A DNA stretch of 64,000 bases from Chloroflexota bacterium (GCA_023459215.1 JAEWVF010000051.1:22002-86001), one strand, 5' to 3'; shown: positions 34,313 to 46,500, counted from the stretch's first letter. Notes: generated by a model not told the origin, from the letters alone. A program made the numbers and translations.

Positions 34313-34494
34313 AAACTTCATCTCCAGCGCCGGGTAAGGATAGCTTCACACAATCATATGCGCCGCAAACATGAGTGTTGCCGCGTTCCTTTGATTGAAG
34401 TAAACTTCCATTGGAATACTGTGAAATCATAAGCTCTGTTTATGCTTTTGCGCCTGAAAAGTAACTGCAAAAACCTGAAATAAGGTTTTCTCTC

Positions 34495-35610
34495 ATGGAT
34501 AAAGAAGTTTCCGAAGCTAACATCAAAGAAATCTCCACCATCTTGCGCAGCCTTCACGAACCTGAAAAGTGGCAGGATTCACGTTGGCTGGCCTCCTACC
34601 TGGTCAAGAATTACCTGTCCACAGGGAAAATTGCAACGCCATCTGGGGCTTTGAAAGCCGTGCTTGCAAACACTCTGGATGTTTTATCCCAGGAAAATGC
34701 AAACTATGGAGCCATCCTGCGCGGGCGATATTGGGATGGGTTAACCGTTCACCAGATGATCGACAAAGCGCCGCATTATTGGCAGGAACGCAACTTCTAC
34801 ATCCTTCAAAGCAAAGCAATCGGGCGTTTCACCGCCCTGCTATTGGAAAAGGAAAAAGCCTGCCAACAGGCTGCCTCACAGCGCAAAGTTTCCGTTTGGC
34901 TCGCAGCTCTGGCGCTTCTGATTGGGACTGCGCTGACGGTCATCTTTTGGGTTTCACCCTCTTTGGCGTCCAAAGAGAATCAACAGATGCCCGCTGTGCA
35001 CTCGAAGATTTCCCCCCAGCCAACTTCTACTGCCGGATTAGTTACTATTTCAGCCCTGCTCGAACCTGCCAGGACAAAAATGGTCTTTGATGAAGATTTT
35101 GAAAATGGTTTTGGGAACGCATTTACAAACAAACTGGGATTTTGGTCTGTGGTTGCGGATGGCAATGAAAACCATGTTTTGGATGTAAACAGCATGGATA
35201 CAGCCATTGAGTACCCCATCATCGATTTTGGAGACTCGACCTGGCGTGACTTTGTTTTGGAAACACGCATCCGGATTGTGGATTACGCGGTTTCCAACGA
35301 GGCCCCTTTGGCTTCGATTCGTTTTCGCGGCAATTACAAGGTCGCCTTTACACCCCGTTGGAATAGCGTTGACCTGGTTCTTGACCCTCCCTGGCAAATT
35401 ATTTCGGCAAGAACAATTGAACTCCACAAAAACAGGTGGTATTCCCTTCTCATTTACGCAACAGGCCGTGATGTGTATATTTTCCTAGATGAACAACTGA
35501 TAATCCAGGATTCACTGGAGCAGGAATATTCGGGTAAATTTGGTTTTGCCACCTGGCCCGAAGCGCATGTCCAATTTGATGATCTTATTATTCGGCAGAT
35601 AGAAAAATAG
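34495..35610 (+). CDS. Membrane-spanning regulator-like protein with extracytoplasmic concanavalin-like domain
   Basis: A 371-residue protein. The cytoplasmic part (1-130) is helical and contains a sigma/HTH-like stretch (ILRGRYWDGLTVHQMIDKAP then WQERNFYILQSKAIGRF), reminiscent of DNA-binding N-termini found on Chloroflexota regulators. A membrane helix follows at about 135-160 (VWLAALALLIGTALTVIFWV). The outer part (190-371) is a lectin-like jelly roll (FDEDFENGFGNAFTNKLGFW to HVQFDDLIIRQIE). It has the same topology as the XRE protein at 31343 but a different DNA-binding-type domain. Divergent from the WD40 lipoprotein. DNA binding is inferred. Confidence 0.75.
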   Translation: MDKEVSEANIKEISTILRSLHEPEKWQDSRWLASYLVKNYLSTGKIATPSGALKAVLANTLDVLSQENANYGAILRGRYWDGLTVHQMIDKAPHYWQERNFYILQSKAIGRFTALLLEKEKACQQAASQRKVSVWLAALALLIGTALTVIFWVSPSLASKENQQMPAVHSKISPQPTSTAGLVTISALLEPARTKMVFDEDFENGFGNAFTNKLGFWSVVADGNENHVLDVNSMDTAIEYPIIDFGDSTWRDFVLETRIRIVDYAVSNEAPLASIRFRGNYKVAFTPRWNSVDLVLDPPWQIISARTIELHKNRWYSLLIYATGRDVYIFLDEQLIIQDSLEQEYSGKFGFATWPEAHVQFDDLIIRQIEK

Positions 35611-35810
35611 GGAACCGCTAATCTTGAAACCGGCAAACGAATATTGGAAAACAATTTGCTTGCGAGATGTGGTTTGGGTGAATAGATAATTTTCGCAACA
35701 CTGGTTTCTTTGAAAGTTCACCTACAAGCGGTTGATTAGAGTGGCCTGCTATAAAAGATAACCATCAATCCCATGCAACTCAAATACTCTTGAGAGTAAT
35801 CCTTATGCAA

Positions 35811-35836
35811 AAAACGGCCCATTTTGGGGTCGTTTT
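35811..35836 (-). terminator. Terminator of the small membrane-protein operon
   Basis: AAAACGGCCC and GGGTCGTTTT pair (one mismatch) across 6 bases. On the minus strand the stem is followed by a T run. It lies 65 bases beyond the stop of the minus-strand gene at 35901. Confidence 0.65.
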
Positions 35837-35900
35837 GAAGCGATTATGGCAGGAAATAGATGACGGATAATAACTTGCCTGCCTAATTGGCGTGCCGGGT

Positions 35901-36386
35901 TTACTCTCTTTTATTCACGACACAGCGCCACCAAGGATCAGTGGGGGATTTGGCTCTGCAAAGGCGAAAGTCAATATAGCTTGCTTCCACCCATTGACCA
36001 TCGATGTTCGAGTTGTCGCTGCTTAGCCGGTACCAATCTCCCTTTTGATTTTGCATATCGAAAAAGTAACCACAGCCCATCGTCAATGGGCTACCCGGAT
36101 TTCCCCAGGGGATATTGTAGGTCGCAGCACCTTTTCTCATCACACAGCCTTCTATCCGAGGAAAGAACATTTGCTGAAGTGCATAGAAGCACAAAGCGCC
36201 AACAGCGATCAAAAACACCGCAGTAGAGGCAAAACGCCTGATCGAATATAAAAATTTCTGCCAGCGCACTTGTTCAAGGGAAAGAGTTCCATCTGGTTCG
36301 AAACTTTTCGCGCGAAAAATCTTTTCGATGATTTTGATCAACAACTCAACCAGGAGCGCAGAAAGAACAGGGATGAGCAATTCCAT
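35901..36386 (-). CDS. Membrane protein with SH3-like extracytoplasmic domain (hypothetical)
   Basis: A 161-residue protein. An N-terminal hydrophobic helix (MELLIPVLSALLVELLIKII), a basic loop, a second helix (STAVFLIAVGALCFYALQQM), then an outer region rich in Trp and Cys (GDWYRLSSDNSNIDGQWVEA, LCRAKSPTDPWWRC) that looks like a bacterial SH3-type strand pattern. Family not recognised. It starts 4 bases after the stop of the gene upstream, so the two form an operon. Confidence 0.62.
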   Translation of the reverse strand: MELLIPVLSALLVELLIKIIEKIFRAKSFEPDGTLSLEQVRWQKFLYSIRRFASTAVFLIAVGALCFYALQQMFFPRIEGCVMRKGAATYNIPWGNPGSPLTMGCGYFFDMQNQKGDWYRLSSDNSNIDGQWVEASYIDFRLCRAKSPTDPWWRCVVNKRE

Positions 36387-36390
36387 AGGG

Positions 36391-36822
36391 TCATTTCTCG
36401 GTGACTCTTACATTCAGGATTTTCCACACATCACCTTCCTTGGCAAGCGTCAGCCAAATGGCTCCTTTTGCCTGGTTTTGATAGGTAACTGAAAACGCAA
36501 CCTCAACCTTCTGCGCAGCCTGGGATGACATGCTGATACCACGCTTGTAGGAATCCACCTGGTCAGGAATACCAAAATATGACTGGATCGCAGCCGGCTC
36601 TCCAACCTGCTCCGCAGTTTCTTGAGCCAGGAGGGCAAATGCGTTCTGGCTATTCCCATCCTTAATTGCTTGCATAAAGGTTTCCGCAGTTTGGTATGCA
36701 GATCGCAGACGGAGGTCACTGATCAGGCTTGGCAAGAAAGTGATTGCCAGGATGAGCAAACAACAGCACAAAATGGTTCCAAGGATCGTGATCAATATGG
36801 TTAGGATGGTTTTTTTATTCAT
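36391..36822 (-). CDS. Membrane-anchored hypothetical protein (DUF4878/NTF2-like)
   Basis: A 143-residue protein. A single N-terminal membrane helix (ILTILITILGTILCCCLLIL) is followed by a small alpha+beta domain: a helix with ETFMQAIKDGNSQNAFALLA, and strands VEVAFSVTYQNQAKGAIWLT and DVWKILNVRVTE. This resembles the NTF2-like DUF4878 layout. AAGGA is upstream of the ATG. It is the first gene of a two-gene operon of small membrane proteins; no function assigned. Confidence 0.68.
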   Translation of the reverse strand: MNKKTILTILITILGTILCCCLLILAITFLPSLISDLRLRSAYQTAETFMQAIKDGNSQNAFALLAQETAEQVGEPAAIQSYFGIPDQVDSYKRGISMSSQAAQKVEVAFSVTYQNQAKGAIWLTLAKEGDVWKILNVRVTEK

Positions 36823-36876
36823 TTGTTAATCCTTCTTTGATTGGTGTTATGGGGTGGGGGATTCTTGTATGTGGTT

Positions 36877-36893
36877 TATAATGGTTTGACCAT
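36877..36893 (+). promoter_or_regulatory. -10 element and ATGGT/ACCAT operator-like palindrome for the RHH gene
   Basis: TATAAT (36877-36882) overlaps an imperfectly spaced palindrome ATGGT-TTG-ACCAT (36881-36893), 20 bases before ATG 36913. No good -35 is seen. The same half-sites recur upstream of the opposing RHH gene at 37214-37232, suggesting autoregulation by one of the two proteins. Confidence 0.5.
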
Positions 36894-36912
36894 CAACTTA
36901 TTGAGCGATACC

Positions 36913-37101
36913 ATGCCAAGACAAAAACTCTATCCAGACAAAGAACGAATGGCGCTTAGTGTTCGCCTGCCTGAGGATCTGTACGATCAGGTGCAGCGAA
37001 GTGCCCAAGAGAATCGGCGCTCGATGAACCAGGAGATTGTGTGGCTGGTTCAGAAGGCGCTGGAAGCTCTTGCGAAAGAGCAGAAGTCAGCAGGGAAATA
37101 A
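36913..37101 (+). CDS. Arc-type ribbon-helix-helix protein
   Basis: A 62-residue RHH protein. The beta strand is MALSVRLPEDLYDQVQRSA, followed by helices QENRRSMNQEIVWLVQKALE, a typical Arc/MetJ DNA-binding fold. ATG 36913 begins MPRQKLYPDK; the longer frame from 36841 has no support. Its 3' part overlaps the minus-strand RHH ORF. A decayed copy of its C-terminus is found at about 51351-51407. No toxin partner is evident next to it. Confidence 0.8.
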   Translation: MPRQKLYPDKERMALSVRLPEDLYDQVQRSAQENRRSMNQEIVWLVQKALEALAKEQKSAGK

Positions 37102-37192
37102 GCGCCTGCTCTTCATCTATTCCGGCATTTTGGGCAAAAACAAGGATCTGTTCGAGCAACTCCGGGGGAAGGAAAAGGTTGATCGCTTTCAT
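36956..37192 (-). CDS. Putative second RHH protein, convergent and overlapping
   Basis: A 78-residue ORF beginning MKAINLFLPPELLEQILVFA then NAGIDEEQALISLLTSALSQ, which follows the RHH strand-helix-helix pattern (strand with alternating residues, PxELLE, then two helices). The tail is low-complexity and lies antisense to the Arc-type gene. There is no ribosome site, but a perfect TATAAT on the minus strand (37200-37205) ends 8 bases before the ATG, fitting a leaderless mRNA. A diverged copy lies at about 51392-51500 on the same strand. Confidence 0.5.
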   Translation of the reverse strand: MKAINLFLPPELLEQILVFAQNAGIDEEQALISLLTSALSQELPAPSEPATQSPGSSSADSLGHFAAPDRTDPQAGEH

Positions 37193-37199
37193 GTGGGGA

Positions 37200-37232
37200 A
37201 TTATAACTTGAAAATGGTTCATAAAGAACCAT
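37200..37232 (-). promoter_or_regulatory. Leaderless-type promoter and perfect 7-bp operator palindrome
   Basis: A minus-strand TATAAT at 37205-37200 sits directly before the RHH start. Behind it is the perfect inverted repeat ATGGTTC-ATAAA-GAACCAT (37214-37232), overlapping where a -35 would be. Its half-site ATGGT matches the palindrome at 36881-36893. Confidence 0.55.
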
Positions 37233-37595
37233 AAATATGGCAAAAAATCTCCACAACGGTGGGTTTGGCAATATTTCGTTTCTTAATTGCAAGGGTAGCT
37301 TAAGAATTTGTTATGTGGAGAAAACCAGCATCATTTTTCATGTGTGAACATAATGATAGGCAATTTTTCTGGATATGTTGTTAATCTGCAGCTATTTGTG
37401 AGAATATACCAACGCAGGAATAAGAGCTTCTATAGATTTTGATAAAAAAGACTAGTAAAAATACTAGTAATGATTTGTGAAAAATAGAATAAACTATTAC
37501 TTTTGGGCGATTTATTCACATATTCAAAAATATTTCGACTTCCTATAAACTCTCCTACGCGAAACCGTTACATCCCATTGATACGAGGAAACCCC
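37233..37595 (+). other. AT-rich leader region upstream of the RHS gene
   Basis: No coding frame is supported in these 363 bases. Near 37451-37468 the palindrome ACTAGT occurs twice, 12 bases apart. TTGATA (37439-37444) lies 17 bases before TACTAG (37462-37467) and could be a weak promoter. The ribosome site GAGG for the RHS gene is at its end. Confidence 0.4.
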
Positions 37596-40500
37596 ATGCA
37601 AAAACATAGCATCAGCCAGAGTTCTAAACCGAGCAATCATTTTCTGCTCAATATTCTCATTATCTCTATGATAGTAATCTCCAACTTCGGAAAAATGGTT
37701 TCCCCTGTTAACGCCCAAGGCCTGGAACAGGAAAAAGTAATACATTCGAACATAAATGAACAACAAGTATCCCAAAAATCGAATGAGGCTTCAACGAAAG
37801 CACGTATCGCAAAACAAGAACCGGCAGAATCCTTTAGCGAAGCATCAGCAACGAACGAACAAATGCCCGCTCAACAGGAATTTGGGGCACAACTCATCTG
37901 CCTTGAAGATTATTGCTCAGAAAAAAAACCCGGGATTCATTTGGTAGAAACCGTTGAAGGGACTGCATATCTTTCTCCTTGGGGTTCATTCATTCCAAGT
38001 ACCTTTAGTTTCAGAATTGATTGTGATACGGCAGAATATGGTTGCACACAACACGATATTTACTATCATGCAACTTTTGTGATAGAGTGGGGATCCCCTT
38101 TTAACCGTGGATATGTAAATGCATCGTTCCCAGCCTTCAGCGGCTCATTGCCTGGTACTGGTTTTCCTGGTTATTCAGCCACTGGAAGTTTAGGTCAAGT
38201 TCCCTGTGGTTACAACAGGGGAGGAACCTGCACTTACGAAACATGGGGGGTCTTGAACGCCAATAGAATTTACCCATATGAGTTGCCGAGCACAAATAGC
38301 CATTTTATTATTCAGGGAAACGTTCATGGCTTGGGTACATTTGACACCATTTACAAAAAAATCTCGGTTGAAGTGTCTTTTGACCCAGAATTTTTAACAG
38401 CCAAGTTGCCTGAAGACGCAATGCGGTGCACCGGTTGCTCAAATATTTCAACATCTAATAACGCTAACAACTATATTGGAGATCCAATTAACACAAGAAC
38501 CGGGGTTTTTAGTTATAAAACATCGGATATTGGCTTCTTGAGCAAAGCAGGAGACCTTTCTTTTCAGCGAATATATATATCAAACAATGCTAACGTGAAT
38601 GAAACGGCCCTGGGATACGGGTGGACACACAATCACGATATCCGATTAATCTTTTCGCAACCTGGGTTTATCCTATTTAAGGATGAAAACGCAAACATTT
38701 TTCGGTTTTGGGACAAAGGAAATGACACTTTCCAACCCTATAACGGTGTTACCGCCACTTTAAGAAAAAATACCTCTCCTTTTATTACCTACGCCTTGGA
38801 GACGCCATCAAAAACGATATATGTATTTAGTAGCAATGGGCGAGTCCTCAGCAAAACTGATGAGCAAGGCAATCTTTGGGAATATGTATATGATGAAGTG
38901 ACTGCAAAATTGCTCAGGGTTAACGCCAATAACGGTGCTCGCTTCCTCGCTTTCGCCTATAACGATGAAGGCCTGTTGTCACTTGTATCTGACCACACTG
39001 AACGAGGCGTTTCTTTTTATTATGATGACGGAACCAGCACTCTAACAACAGCAATCGATATTCTCGGGCAATCCTGGCAATATGAATATGACACGGATCA
39101 TCGTTTATTGAGAGTTCTTGATGCGCAATCGCAACAGGTTGTGCGCAACACATATTACCCATCAACCGATCCATTCGCCGGGCGGATATACCAACAATAT
39201 GATGGCAATGATAACCTGGTCGTAGCCCTAACATACAATCCGGATGGCAGCACAACAATTCAAGATGGTCTGGGGAATACGCGCACCGATGTATACAACA
39301 AAGCAGGGGTTTTGGTAGAAACAAGCAATCCGGATCTGTTATCGACCACCAGCAAAACGTACGATCACAACTTCCGCCCTGAAACAGTTACGGATGCCCT
39401 CGGCAACCAAACCGAGCTGGACTGGAGCGACGATGGCGCGGACTTAACCAGCTTTACCGATGCCGCTGAGAACGAAACCACCATCACTTACATTGACCAT
39501 AAGCCGCAAACAATCACCGGTCCCAATGGGGTCGCTACAACCTACGTCTACACTGACAACCTGCTGACCAGTGTTACAACCGCGGGGCAAACCACCAACT
39601 ACACGTATTACACCACCACTCCCCGTCAGGGTCTGCTGGAAACCGTCCAGGATCCAAGCGGGATGGTTACCAAATATGAATACGATGTGCATGGCCAACA
39701 AACCAGGGTGATCGCTAATTACGATCCCAATCATGGGGAAAATGAAGCCGGTCTCTATAACCTGACCACCAAGTATGAATACGATGAATTGGGCCGGGTC
39801 ACAAAGATATCTACCTCCAGCGGCAAAGCCGACCCTGCCTGGTTGGTTTCATACAATGAATATGACGATGCCGGCAAGCTGGTACTCAGTGTTCGGAACT
39901 ACAACCCGGACTTCTCCCAAAACCACCAGGATTTGTACAACCTGACCACCCGCTACACCTACGATGTGCGCGGCAGGCAGATCGCCGTTCAGGATACATA
40001 CGGCAGCATCACCCGCACCTATTACAACAATGCCAATCGGATTGTGGCGGTGGTGCGTAACCTTGCCCTGGCCGGACGAACCGTTGAAGCAGCGATCGCG
40101 GATGAAAACATCCCTGCGCGCGGCAGCGCTGGGCCGGGGATGAACCTGCGCAGTGACTATTATTACGATGCCGCCGGCAACCAAATCGCCACCCAGGATG
40201 AGCGCGGTATCATCAGCCGCACCTACAACGACCGCGTCAACCGCACCGTTACCAGCGTTCAAAACCTGCAAGGGCAGGATGTCTATACCACCAGCCTTCC
40301 GACCTACGATCCGCTCAAGCCGGATGAGAATGTAATCAGCCGGAGTGTTTCGGATGCCAACGGAAACATGATTGCAATTATCGATAACAGTGGCGTTATC
40401 ACCCGCACCTACTATGATGAATTGAACCGACCCAAGCGGGTTGTCCAAAACCTGGTCGGCCAGGGCATCGAGGTTGCCTGGCTGGCTGATTCAGCCTGCG

Positions 40501-43500
40501 GCAGCGTGGATGAAAACCTGTGCACCGACACTTTCTACGATGTCAGTGGCAACCTGATTGCCACCAAAGATCCCCAGGGCATCGTCACCCGCACCTACTA
40601 CGATCAACTCAATCGCCCGATACGGGTGGTTCAAAACCTGCAAGGGCAGTCGATTGAAACAAATTGGCTCGCCGATTCGCTTTGCAACCAGTCCGATGCA
40701 AATGGCAACGTCAGCATCAATCTGTGCTCAGATACAGTTTACGATGACAGTGGGCGGATGATTGCCAGTCAGGACTCGCGCGGACAAATCACCCGCACCT
40801 ACTATGACGCCGCCGGACGGGTTGCAACGGTTGTGCGCAACTTGACCGGTCAGGATGTCGAGATCGACACACCTCCGGCGCGGGCAGCCGGCGCAGCAGA
40901 TGAGAATATCCGCACCGATACCGAATACGATGGCGCGGGCCGGCGAAGCCTGACCACCGATCCGCTCGGGAATCAGGTACAGTATGAATATGATCTGCTG
41001 GGACGCCTTTCGAAAACAACTGTAAACCCCTGGCCCGAGCAGCCCCAGAACTACCAGGGCCCGGTATCGGGCGAGTACTACAACCTGGTTACCACCTACA
41101 CTTATGACGCCCTTGGGCGCACCCTGACCACAACCGATACGGCCGACAACATCAGCTTGAGCGAGTACGATCCCCAGTCGGGCCTGTTGCTCTCAACCAG
41201 CCGCAATGACCTGCAAACCGTTTACCATTACGATCTCTTTGGCCGCCAAATCGCAGTGACTGACCCGCAAGGCAGCATCACCCGCTCTTATTTTGACGGT
41301 CTTGGCCGAACAGTGGATACGGTGCGCAACCTGAGCAACTGGGAGATCAGCAACCCGATTCCTCCGACCGGGCAAACCAGCAGCGAGGTCAACCTGCGCA
41401 GCAGCGTTGTGTATGGCTCGAACGGGCAGGTTCAGGAAAGCATTGCAACGGATGGCACAGTTACTGAATACGAGTATGATGCGCTTGGCCGCCAGACCAG
41501 AAGCGGCACCCCACCCCTGCCAGGCATCCGCTCGGTTTATGACAGCCTGGGCCGTCTGGTGATGAGCATTGCGCCATCCTCAGACCCAAACCTGGAAGAG
41601 GTGGTCACGCGCTATGCGTATGACGCCCAGGGCCGCCTGACCGATGTTTGGGAAAACTACCGTCCCGGTTATACAGCGGACGCGGAAACCAATGTTCACA
41701 CCCAGTACACCTATGATGCCGGCGGCAACCGCCTGACCATCCGCGATGGCAATGGGCATGCCACCGCCTTCACCTATGACAAACTGGGCCGCTTGTGGAC
41801 CGAGGCAGACGCGCTTGGGCATACCTGGACCTACAGTTACAACAAGAACAGCAACCGCACCGCCCTGCTGGACGCCAATGGGGCAACCACCCAGTATGAG
41901 TACAGCTCCCAGGGAAGACTGGTGGGCATCGATTACCCATCCCCGGATGCCGATGTTGCTTTCGAATATGATTTCCTGGGCCGGCGCACAGAGATGCAGG
42001 ATGGTCTGGGAACGACCACCTGGGCAGACTATAACGACCTGAACCAGCCCACAGCCATCACCGATCCCTTTGGAGATACGGTCACTTATGCGTATGATGA
42101 CTTTGGAAACCGCAGCGGGCTGACCTACCCGGATTCCGGGATGGTGGTTTCGTATGATTTCGATCAGGCTCAGCGCCCGAATCTCGTCAGCCGCGATCAA
42201 TCCCCGGCGGCGGAATATGTGTATGACATGCTTGGCAGGGTTCAGAATATTAACCTGGCCAACGGTGTTGTGAGCCAGTACAACTACAGTGAAACAGGAC
42301 AATTGGAAAGCATCCTCCATCTTGCCGGAGAACAGGAACTGGCCTCCTACCAGTACGAATATTACGATAACGGCAACCGCAAGCAAGCTGTGGAACTTGT
42401 TTCCGGCAGCGGCGCGGCGACCGGCCCCACTGTGCAGGTAACTGTGGTGGACACCAGCGGCATTCCGTTGGCCGGGAAAACCGTCTACGCATTCAACGGC
42501 AGCACATACACCAACTACAGTCGCGTAACCGATGCCGAGGGACGGGCCTCAATCACCCTGCCCGCAGGCAGTTACCGCTTCCGGGTTGATGTAGATGGCA
42601 CTCAGTTCTGGAGCGGGGAAGAAAACCACTGCGAGATCGGCCAATGCGGATCTGTGGAGTTCAGCATCCCGCAGCCAGTGCTGGTTTCCGTGACGGATAG
42701 TACCGGCGCGCCCCAGGCGGGTTTGAAGGTTTACGCTTTCGATGGCACAACCTACACCAACTTTAGCGCCACGACCGATGCCAATGGGCAGGTTTCCCTG
42801 CGCCTGCCGCTCGGAAACTATCGCTTCCGGGCTGATTTTAATGGCACACAATTCTGGAGCGGGCCGGAGAACCATTGCCCGGTGCCAGGCTGCACAATGG
42901 CCGAAGTGCGCGTGACCAGGCCGATGACGGTCTCGGTGAAAGACCATCTGTCCACCCCGCAGGCCGGTATCAAGGTTTATGCCTTTGACGGCGCCGCCTA
43001 CACCAATCATTCGGCCACCACCGGCGAAGACGGCACAGCCACCCTGACCCTCCCTGCCGGCAGCTACCGCTTCCGGGCGGACCTGAATGGCACCCAATTT
43101 TGGAGCGCGGCAGAGAATCACTGTGAAGTGGTGTCCGATAGCGCCAGCCAGGGGCAGGGCTGCGAAAGCGCCAAAGTGACCCTATCCAACGCCCTGGTTG
43201 TAACAGTAGCGGATACAGCGGGCGCGCCGAAGCCAGGCGTGAAGGTGTATGCCTTCAATAGCTCCACTTATACCAATTATTCGGCGACCACCGACGAAAA
43301 TGGCCAGGCCAGCTTTACCCTACCGGAAGGCAGTTACCGCTTCCGCGCCGATTATAACGGCACCCAATTCTGGAGCGGGATAGCGAACCATTGCGCGGTT
43401 CCGGGCTGTGATGGCGCGACGGTAACCGTGACATCCTCGACTCTGGTAACGGTTGTGGATAGCGACGGCGCGCCAAAATCAGGGCTGAAAGTCTATGCCT

Positions 43501-46500
43501 TCAATGGCTCGACCTATACCAACTACAGCGGAACAACCAATGCCAGCGGACAGGTGAGCTTCACCCTACCGCAAGGCTCGTATCGTTTCCGCGCGGATTT
43601 GAACGGCACCCAGTTCTGGAGCGCTGCCGCCAATCATTGTGATGTTCCGGGTTGTGACAACGCCAGCGTGGTGGTAAGCAAGCCGCTGACCGTAACGGTA
43701 AAGGATACAGAGGGCACACCAAAATCAGGGTTGAAGGTTTACGCTTTCAATGGCGCAACCTACACCAACTACAGCGCCACAACCAACGCCAATGGGCAAG
43801 TGACCCTGACCTTGCCGTTTGGCAGCTACCGTTTCCGGGCCGATCTGAACGGCACCCAGTTTTGGAGCGCTTCTGCCAATCATTGCAGCGTGGTTTCGGC
43901 AAGCTCGACCCAAGGCCCGGGCTGTGAAAGCGCCGAAGTCACCGTGAGCATCCCGCTGGTTGTCTCGATCCGGGATGGCGGTGGAACAGCCCTGTCTGGC
44001 GTGAAAGTGTATGCCTTTAACGGCTCAAGCTATACCAACTACAGCGCCAGCAGCGACGCCAATGGCAACGCGACCCTGACCCTGCCTCTGGGCAATTATC
44101 GCTTCCGGGCCGACTACAACGGGCTTCAATATTGGAGCGATACTCAGAATCATTGCGCGATTCCCGGCTGCGCCAGCCTGAATATGATCGTTGGGCCGCA
44201 GATACCCAGTGCAACGCCTTCACCCACCAGCGCGCCGACCAGCACCCCCGAACCGACCCAGACGCCCCAGGCCAGCCCAACGGTTGAAGCGGCCCCGCAG
44301 GAAACCCTGACCCTGACGCCCGAGGCCTGGCTTCCCGGCGCGGCCAAGGTGTTTGCGCTGGCCCGGCCCGGCGGCGAACCCAAGGCAGTGGAGAGATTAC
44401 GCCCGCAGCAAAACCAGGCCGGGAACCAGGTTGTCGTAACGGTCTTGAATACCGACGAAATGCCGCAGCCTGGGCTGAAAGTTTATGCCTTTGATGGGGC
44501 TGCCTACACCAACTACAGTGCCACCACCGATTCCAACGGCCAGGCTGTTTTCACTCTCCCGCAGGGCGAATACCGCTTCCGCGCGGACTTCAATGGCACC
44601 CAGTTCTGGAGCGGGCCAGAGAATCATTGTTCCACACCGGGTTGTGCCAGCGTATCGATCACGGTCAGCGTACCGGTTGTAGTGACTGTCCTGAATACCG
44701 ACGAAATGCCGAAGCCTGGGCTGAAAGTCTATGCCTTTGATGGAACTGCCTACACCAACTACAGTGCCACAACCGATTCCAACGGCCAGGCTGTTTTCAC
44801 TCTCCCGCAAGGTGATTACCGCTTCCGTGCCGACTTGAATGGCACCCAGTTCTGGAGCGGGCCAGAAAATCATTGTTCCCTGCCAGCTTGTACCAGCGCG
44901 GCAATTACCGTTTCCAAGCCGGTAACCGTGACGGTGGCCGGGCAGAGCGGACAACCCTACCCGAACCTGCCGGCTTACGCTTTTGATGGAACCCGCTACA
45001 CTGGCCACTCCGCCACAACGGATGCCAGCGGCAAGGCTACCTTCACCCTGCCGCTGGGCGAATACCGCTTCCGCGCCGATTACGATGGCGTCCAGTTCTG
45101 GAGCAGCCCTTCGACAGGCTCAGGACAGGCTCCCCAAAACCACTGCACCATCCCCGGCTGCGAAGCGGCCAGTGTCACCCTGCCGGGCGGGACGAGCGAA
45201 ATGAGCGTCATGATTGACTACGAATACGATCCGCTCAACCGCCTGACCAAAGCCACTTACTCCGACCCCAACAACCCTGGGGCAGGTGACCGGGTGTTTG
45301 AATACACCTACGATGCGGTTGGCAACCGCCTTTCCCAAACCGTCACCATCAATGGCCTGAGCGCAACCACCACCTACCTGTATGATGACGCCAACCGCCT
45401 GACCAGCGTGGGTGGTGTAGCTTACACCTACGATAACAACGGCAACCTGCTTTCAGACGGGGCAAACACCTACAGCTACGATGCCGCCAACCGCCTGATT
45501 TCCGTGACGAGCAGCCAGGGTACGGTGACCAGTTACGGCTACAATGGGTTGGGCGATAGACTTACGGAGACTGTGAATGGAGTGACCACTACCTTCACGA
45601 TGGACTTGAGCCCTTCGACTGGGCTGAGGGCAGGCTCCGGCTTGACCCAGGCCTTGAGCGACGGCACGCACGACTATCTCTACGGTCATGGCCGCATTGC
45701 CCAGTCACCAATCACTCAATCACCCAATCACCAAATGGAATACTTCCTGGGTGATGCCCTCGGCTCCGTGCGCCAATTGACCGACCAAACCGGAGCCGTG
45801 ACCTTCGCCCAGACCTACGATCCCTATGGAGTCGTGACCACCTCAACCGGCTCCTCCGCCAGCGGATACGGATTCACCGGTGAATACCAGCAAGACGGCC
45901 TGGTTTACCTGCGCGCGCGGCATTACGCCCCCGGCATGGGCCGCTTCCTGACTCGCGATACCTGGCCGGGCGAAGTCAACCGTCCGCTCTCGTTGAATCG
46001 CTGGGGATATGTCGAGGGGAATTCGGTCAATTTTGTCGACCCGACGGGGCATTGTATCGGTTGTTTCCTGTTTTATTTTTCTGGAGCTGGTTACAATGGG
46101 ACAAATATAGACGATAGTGAAGTGACATTGCTGAATGAGATAGAAGCTAGAACCCAAGCAAAGGTTATCAAAGTATATCCTTACGGGTTGGGAACATCGG
46201 GAACTGCTAATCCATTTCTCAGTATGTTGCTTGCTTCCAACCCTAATGCTTTTCTTGGGAAGAAATCTGAAGAAATATTAGCTTATTTGCTGGGGCATGA
46301 TAATGACTTAATGTGCCATGATTATTCATCAGTAAAACTTAATAACTGGCAATATCAGGTCACATTCCTTGCCTATAGTGGTGGCGGGCAAATGGCATAT
46401 ACGACCGCGGAAAATTTGAAAGAGTACGTGCTGATAGACGATCTAATTACTCTAGGAGCTCCTTTTAAAAATTATGGCGGAGAAAATATTCATCAAATGT

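Noticed and set aside
39849..43913. Several minus-strand frames of 60-270 residues within the RHS gene
   Set aside because: They repeat with the period of the YD and Ig-like repeats and are reading-frame shadows of the repetitive gene.
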